64,000 nucleotides of DNA from Hofstenia miamia (lineage: Eukaryota; Xenacoelomorpha; Acoela), in contig SCFE01000002.1 of the NCBI GenBank assembly GCA_004352715.1, positions 2,727,914 through 2,791,913 of the forward strand, given 5' to 3'. The position numbers and the translations under genes were made by a program. Under the pieces are notes generated by a model. That model was given only the letters and a program-made list of their open reading frames with translations. It ran no database searches and was not told the origin of the DNA. Below, piece by piece: positions 59,421-64,000 of the stretch (its first letter is position 1; each line of letters opens with the position of its first letter).

Positions 59421-59915
59421 TAATTGCATTCAATATGAACCCTATAGGTAAACCGAATCCCTATGCATAACTTTCAGAGAATGCTGACATAGTGCCTCTA
59501 GTTCAGTATTTTTGCTATATAACGAAAATGTGAGGTTCTGTTTACAAAACAAGTCACAGAATCGGTGAAGTCTTTTTAAATTGTAAGGACAAAGGTGAGA
59601 TATTTAGTCACAGTTCTTGCATAATGTAACATTATGAACTCTCTAAATCTGCAGATATTAAGGGAAGGGTGGGGGAAAGCTTTTACATTTTTGCTATGAA
59701 TACACTGAAATGTAGGATCCTAAAGCTACTGCTTACAATAGGAAAAGCTTCCTTTGTTTGTGATGATTATGCTTAATAATTCAGTTGCATTTCCTTTGTT
59801 TCAGTATAATTATATTTTGAATTCAAATTTTATACTCTTACTTTGAGTTAGTATTTGTATTCTAAAATTCATAACCACCAAATTATACAGTTTTAGAGTA
59901 GGCCTATGACCTGTA

Positions 59916-60094
59916 TATTCAATGATTAAAACGATTAGAGTTGCTTATTGAGAACTAATAGATGTTTCAAAAATGAATTGTTCATAGCAAAAAATATGGA
60001 AAATAATGTTATTTCATGGTGTCCATTACGTGCAAGTAAAATGGACCCTTTTGGCCTTTTTATTTTGACCTCGACTGTACACGTATTCATAAGG
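59916..60094 (+). repeat. Direct repeat, copy 2 (partner 59234-59420)
   Basis: Second copy of the repeat described at 59234. The shared part begins tattcaatgatt and ends tcataagg. Confidence 0.85.
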
Positions 60095-61289
60095 CCAAAT
60101 GACTTTATTTTGATTTAAGTACATATCAGTAACTAGTATTTCATTTATCTAATACCTAAATTTTCCCATTCTCCATCTTTACTCAGTGTTAATAAATGCT
60201 TAAGGGGCCCCATTCCCTGCATTTATACTCAAATCATTAAGTAATACATTAAAATATCATACGCATATGATCTGAATAGTTTGTTTTCGATTACTAGTCC
60301 AAGATATTTGGACATGAATAATTTTGATTTCAGAAATATTTATAGTACATGAAATATTATCTTTTCAACATTTAGAAACAACACAGAATTCAGATTTTTG
60401 GGGAATTACTGTTAAATTATGTTTATTAAAATTATTTAGTAGCTGAAAAAGATTCTCTTCTAAGTCATTGCTTTATCATATGTAAATATACATCTATCAT
60501 TAGCATTTTGCACAGTAGTTGCTTACAGCACAATTTACACCATTCTTGTGTAAAAATTGTGCCTTGTGAGGATTATTGGACATATATTGTAGTTGTAAGA
60601 CGAACTTTCACTAATTGTGTTCAATCATTTAGCGTTCTATAAATTGCATTTCCTGATTACATTTCCAAATATTTAAAAGCTCCATCACACAGACTACCAG
60701 GGTGGGAAACTGGTCAAAAATTAGACGATTCGGGAAGAATCGCTGGTCATTTATAGTCGTTGGGGTGGAAAAACACAAACAAATTTAAAGACAAATTAAA
60801 CCGAATTCATGGTTGTGCTGCACACAATATTCTGCACACTATTTCAAGTATGTATTGTAAATTTCAACAAAATGCTTCATTAATAATTATTTGTGATAAT
60901 CAGCAACAGGATTTACTATAATAATTATAATTTATTAATAAGACTTCGTGGTGAAATTTTAATATATGTTATATTGATTGTGGTCTTTATGTGCTAGTTA
61001 TTTTTTTATTGTTGCAAATTTAAGCACGTAAATATTTATTTGAACTTTTAGCAATCGCTTCGTAGATTATAATATCAAAGCTTAAGTAATTTGGTATTTA
61101 TTTATTATCTTGACAGGTGAACAGTGACCATGTAACTCATCAAATAACTTACTGTTGAATTTTTTCAAGAAAATTTCTTGTTATCTTGTCAACTTAGACA
61201 ATCAATGGCGATAATTATGCCAGTTCTCAGGTGATGCCTCTCAAATCTCATATTGATATAAGAGCATTGGCTAGATGACCTGTCTTATA
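60095..61289. other. Non-coding stretch, nothing recognised
   Basis: AT-rich sequence without a supported gene, repeat or motif. Confidence 0.45.
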
Positions 61290-62016
61290 ATTGTTGTACA
61301 AAAAATACTCACAATAGTCTTCAGCTACAGAACTCCATACAAAATAATTTATACAAAGTAAGAATTCTATATAAAAAATAATAATGAAATCCATCTTTGT
61401 CGAAAATCACAAAATAACACTTAGGAAGTTAATAATATCATTATATTCTTGAGCCATTACATGTTTATATTGCATTATGAAATTGCATTTCTTATTCTTG
61501 CAATACAAGGTGACTTTTGAACGTTTATGCAGATATTGCAATGCTAGTATTAACTATTTGGAATTTATTATTTACTAAAGTTGACAATTTTTCACTGTTT
61601 TTATAGTTTATAATATGTAGACAAGACTTGGCTTTGAAATAGTCTTTTGCACATGTGCTATAAAGATTAGCTAAATTTTAAAGGAGATTACTAGAAAACA
61701 TGAACATTTCGAAGAATTCTCTGCAAAAATAATAGTTATATGATACATTTGTAAATTATTTGATAACATCTACAAGTTAATCAGAAGATTTGAAATACGT
61801 AGAATTCATTGAGACACAACTTTTGTGACAGAAACATGGCCATGATTCGATATAAAATTTTGCTGGAGAGGCGACATCGTCAAGATGTATGCATAAATTA
61901 TTTACAGTATACTTGTACATTTTCTATTAAAGCAAATATAAAACAGCTGTCAATTGTTTCAACTAACTACTTAGAAATTTTTAAGGTTGTTTTATATTCA
62001 TACATTCCTACATATA

Positions 62017-62054
<38 letters not shown>

Positions 62055-63110
62055 CATAATTAATCAAAGCGTAATTGAAATTCAATTGATATTATTGCAT
62101 GCGACAATATTCAAAGTCCAAGACTATAAATTTGTGTGAGAAAGAAGACAATGTTAAGTTGTACATTATGTATAAATTACTCGTTGTTAAACATTGTTCT
62201 ATTGCTTCAGTTACCTGCATAATAATTTAGTACTGTCGTTATATATTTTTGCACTTAGGATATTTTCTTAACGAAATTTTGGTACTTTATTGAGCTACAG
62301 ACTAACTCGCTGGAATGAATTTTGAGGTCATTATTATGCCTTTACACAGCTGAATTTATCTAAAAAGCGAAAACAAACTTAACACATAACTTTCCGTGAA
62401 GTGCAACGAAATCAAACACATATATGATTTCCCAAAGGCAATTTACAAAGTGTAAACAAAGTAGGCACATGGATTATAAATCATTAATTTGGTCTTTAGC
62501 AACATAAAAGTTAAAAATTTTGAGGAAATACTTTGAATATTTTGCATGTTTGCCAGATTTCTGCGAAGGTTACAATGAATACTTGTGAAGTATAAAAAAT
62601 TAAATATTCGGTAAGCACTTACGAAAATGTTAAGCATAAACAAATATTTGTAGAAGGGAGTTATTTGCTAAACCCAAATCAGACTTCATGCTATTTGAAA
62701 TAATTAAAATGAGGTGTGAATAGTAGAAAATTGGCAAATTTTAAAATTCCTGTTTCTCAGCATATATTCATCACATGGAGATTGCTCGGTGATAGTTTTG
62801 ATACCCAATTCACATAAATTTTGAAGTCTGCTGATGCTGACTGCATTTTAGAAATAGTTTCCCAAAATAAGCTTCTGCATATATATTTTTAGATGCCATG
62901 AAATCAGAACTAATAACTCATTTTTTACTAACAGATGTCATCACGGAAAACGATCGAATTTGATTATAAAATATTCAATTTGAATCATGTAATCATTATG
63001 AAGAGTAAATGTCTTTAATATTTGTATTACTGCTAATTTCGTAATGTAGAAATTATTTATAATCTATTTATTTAATTTACTTTCATTTTTGCATATTTCA
63101 ACTGAGAAAA
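61290..63110 (+). repeat. Old homologous region, copy 2 (partner 32820-35862)
   Basis: Collinear, diverged counterpart of 32820-35862, without the LINE-tail insertion. It includes a (TA)n tract at 62020-62052 not present in the other copy. No exon was identified. Confidence 0.6.
62020..62052. repeat. (TA)n microsatellite
   Basis: 33 bases of alternating TA. Confidence 0.95.
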
Positions 63111-63229
63111 TATGTTTCAAAGCCATAATAGGATTTTCGAAAATGCAAATTCTTTATCAGTCTGTCTGCAACTGCATCTAAAAGTGCCACATACCTCCAA
63201 CTTTTCAATTAAAATTGCGATTTCATATG

Positions 63230-63960
63230 TTATTGCAAACATGTCAAGTCATGAAGTAGTAGAGGAGATAACTTGTGATGTGAAAAATAGAGTGAAAATT
63301 CCTCGAAAATTTGTTTCACTTCAATGGGATTCCAAGCCCATAGGTTCTCTAGCAAAGCAACTGTTTGTGTAGGTGATGTGAGAAATTCAGTTGTATAAAG
63401 TTCCGGCTTATAAACCATACATTGACAGGCGTTCCGAGGAACTTATACATGTATCTTTGAAATCTGGGACTGCAAGCTTACTTGACTGCAGCTTGTGCTT
63501 GCCTCAAACAGCACTAGGAAGGTCACTACTCTTCCGCAGCACACCTAAGTTATGTTTGAGAGGTGATGCGGACACAGATCTTCACCTAACTGAAAATAGA
63601 AGCTTCTAAGTCACGTGAACTACTTGTGTTCAGCAGATTTAGAAACACTGTGAAAGTGTATGCCACATCAGCAAAGTGGGTACTTTGATGACATATTAGC
63701 TCTGTTGCAATAATGGAAAAATGAAGAACTTACGCTTGCAGTTGCTACACAGCAACATTGCAAGGAATTTTCAGAACTGTGTTTACGGTATTAAAATATT
63801 TTGAATAGCACATCTCTCAATCCTACATTTGGCGCGCTAGGACGAATCAAAGACAGGTGGATGGCGAAACGTCTGTATTTGGTGAAAGTAAATATTTTAA
63901 AACACAAAATCAGTCCTTGTTAGCTGGAACCATTACCTCGAACCAGCAGATTTGGAAGTT
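63230..63960 (+). pseudogene. Degenerate multicopy (probably transposon-derived) ORF
   Basis: Several protein-like patches in different frames suggest one decayed coding region. IPRKFVSLQWDSKPIGSL lies near 63298-63350, ALGRSLLFRSTPKLCLRG near 63510-63563, and FGALGRIKDRWMAKRLYLVK at about 63828-63887. GALxxxRWMAKxxYxxK and the FVxLxWDxK start resemble conserved stretches of an uncharacterised, highly repeated ORF in many invertebrate genomes. That link is from memory of motif style and needs a search. Stops and frameshifts between patches mean it is not functional. The sequence may continue beyond 64000. Confidence 0.4.
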
Positions 63961-64000
63961 GCGGGACTTTGTCACATTCGAAAGCTTGATCTGCAATTAA

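Noticed and set aside
1-64000. CRISPR arrays, operons, phage or bacterial plasmid features
   Set aside because: The direct repeats are long and few, there are no regular spacers, and introns with TRIM and ceramidase genes show animal DNA.

Overview
The window is AT-rich eukaryotic DNA from an unidentified animal, most likely an invertebrate. The evidence is a TRIM-type RING/B-box gene, an intron-split alkaline ceramidase gene with GT/AG junctions, AATAAA signals just after stop codons, many (TA)n tracts, and remnants of mariner, hAT and several non-LTR (LINE) element families. No prokaryotic gene organisation, CRISPR array, rRNA or convincing tRNA was seen. The phylum cannot be settled from this sequence alone.

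Layout. 1-2068: reverse-strand C-terminal part of a retroelement-type ORF with a zinc-knuckle/nuclease-like region. 2069-3068: gap. 3069-6103: non-coding. 6104-7951: an intact 615-codon RING, B-box, B-box, coiled-coil gene, the best gene here. Its last 254 codons and 3' flank recur at 8825-10462 after a single N. 10463-17036: non-coding DNA with a 19-base Tn5 mosaic end, two MITE-like elements, a hAT-like element and a degenerate mariner element. 17037-27299: mostly empty, apart from a direct repeat, a probable terminal exon (22029-22166) and a reverse-strand LINE fragment. 27300-28299: gap. 28300-44400: repeat-dominated, with short modules A and B, LINE fragments, a hAT remnant and a 3.5 kb block. 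44727-45271: foldback element. 45710-45862: possible terminal exon. 47349-55274: mostly a second copy of pieces already seen at 28972-31530 and 38951-42586, interrupted by a gap at 47500-48499. 55285-56284: gap. 56332-58399: two exons of an alkaline ceramidase on the minus strand. 58400-64000: non-coding DNA with repeats and, at the end, a degenerate multicopy ORF.

Many of the striking structures look like assembly effects. All four long gaps are exactly 1000 N. Five single Ns (709, 8824, 38121, 38370, 42587) sit at contig joins, and at four of these positions (709, 8824, and the 38121/38370 pair) the flanking sequence repeats itself. Large near-identical blocks change partner inside a (TA)n tract. 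One block after a gap is heavily diverged without net length change. A sequencing-library transposase sequence remains in the consensus. Uncollapsed haplotypes explain most of this, but real duplication is not excluded. No convincing new biological system was found. The TRIM-like gene with its unassigned C-terminal region, the foldback element, and the old homology between 32.8-35.9 kb and 61.3-63.1 kb are the observations most likely to be biological.
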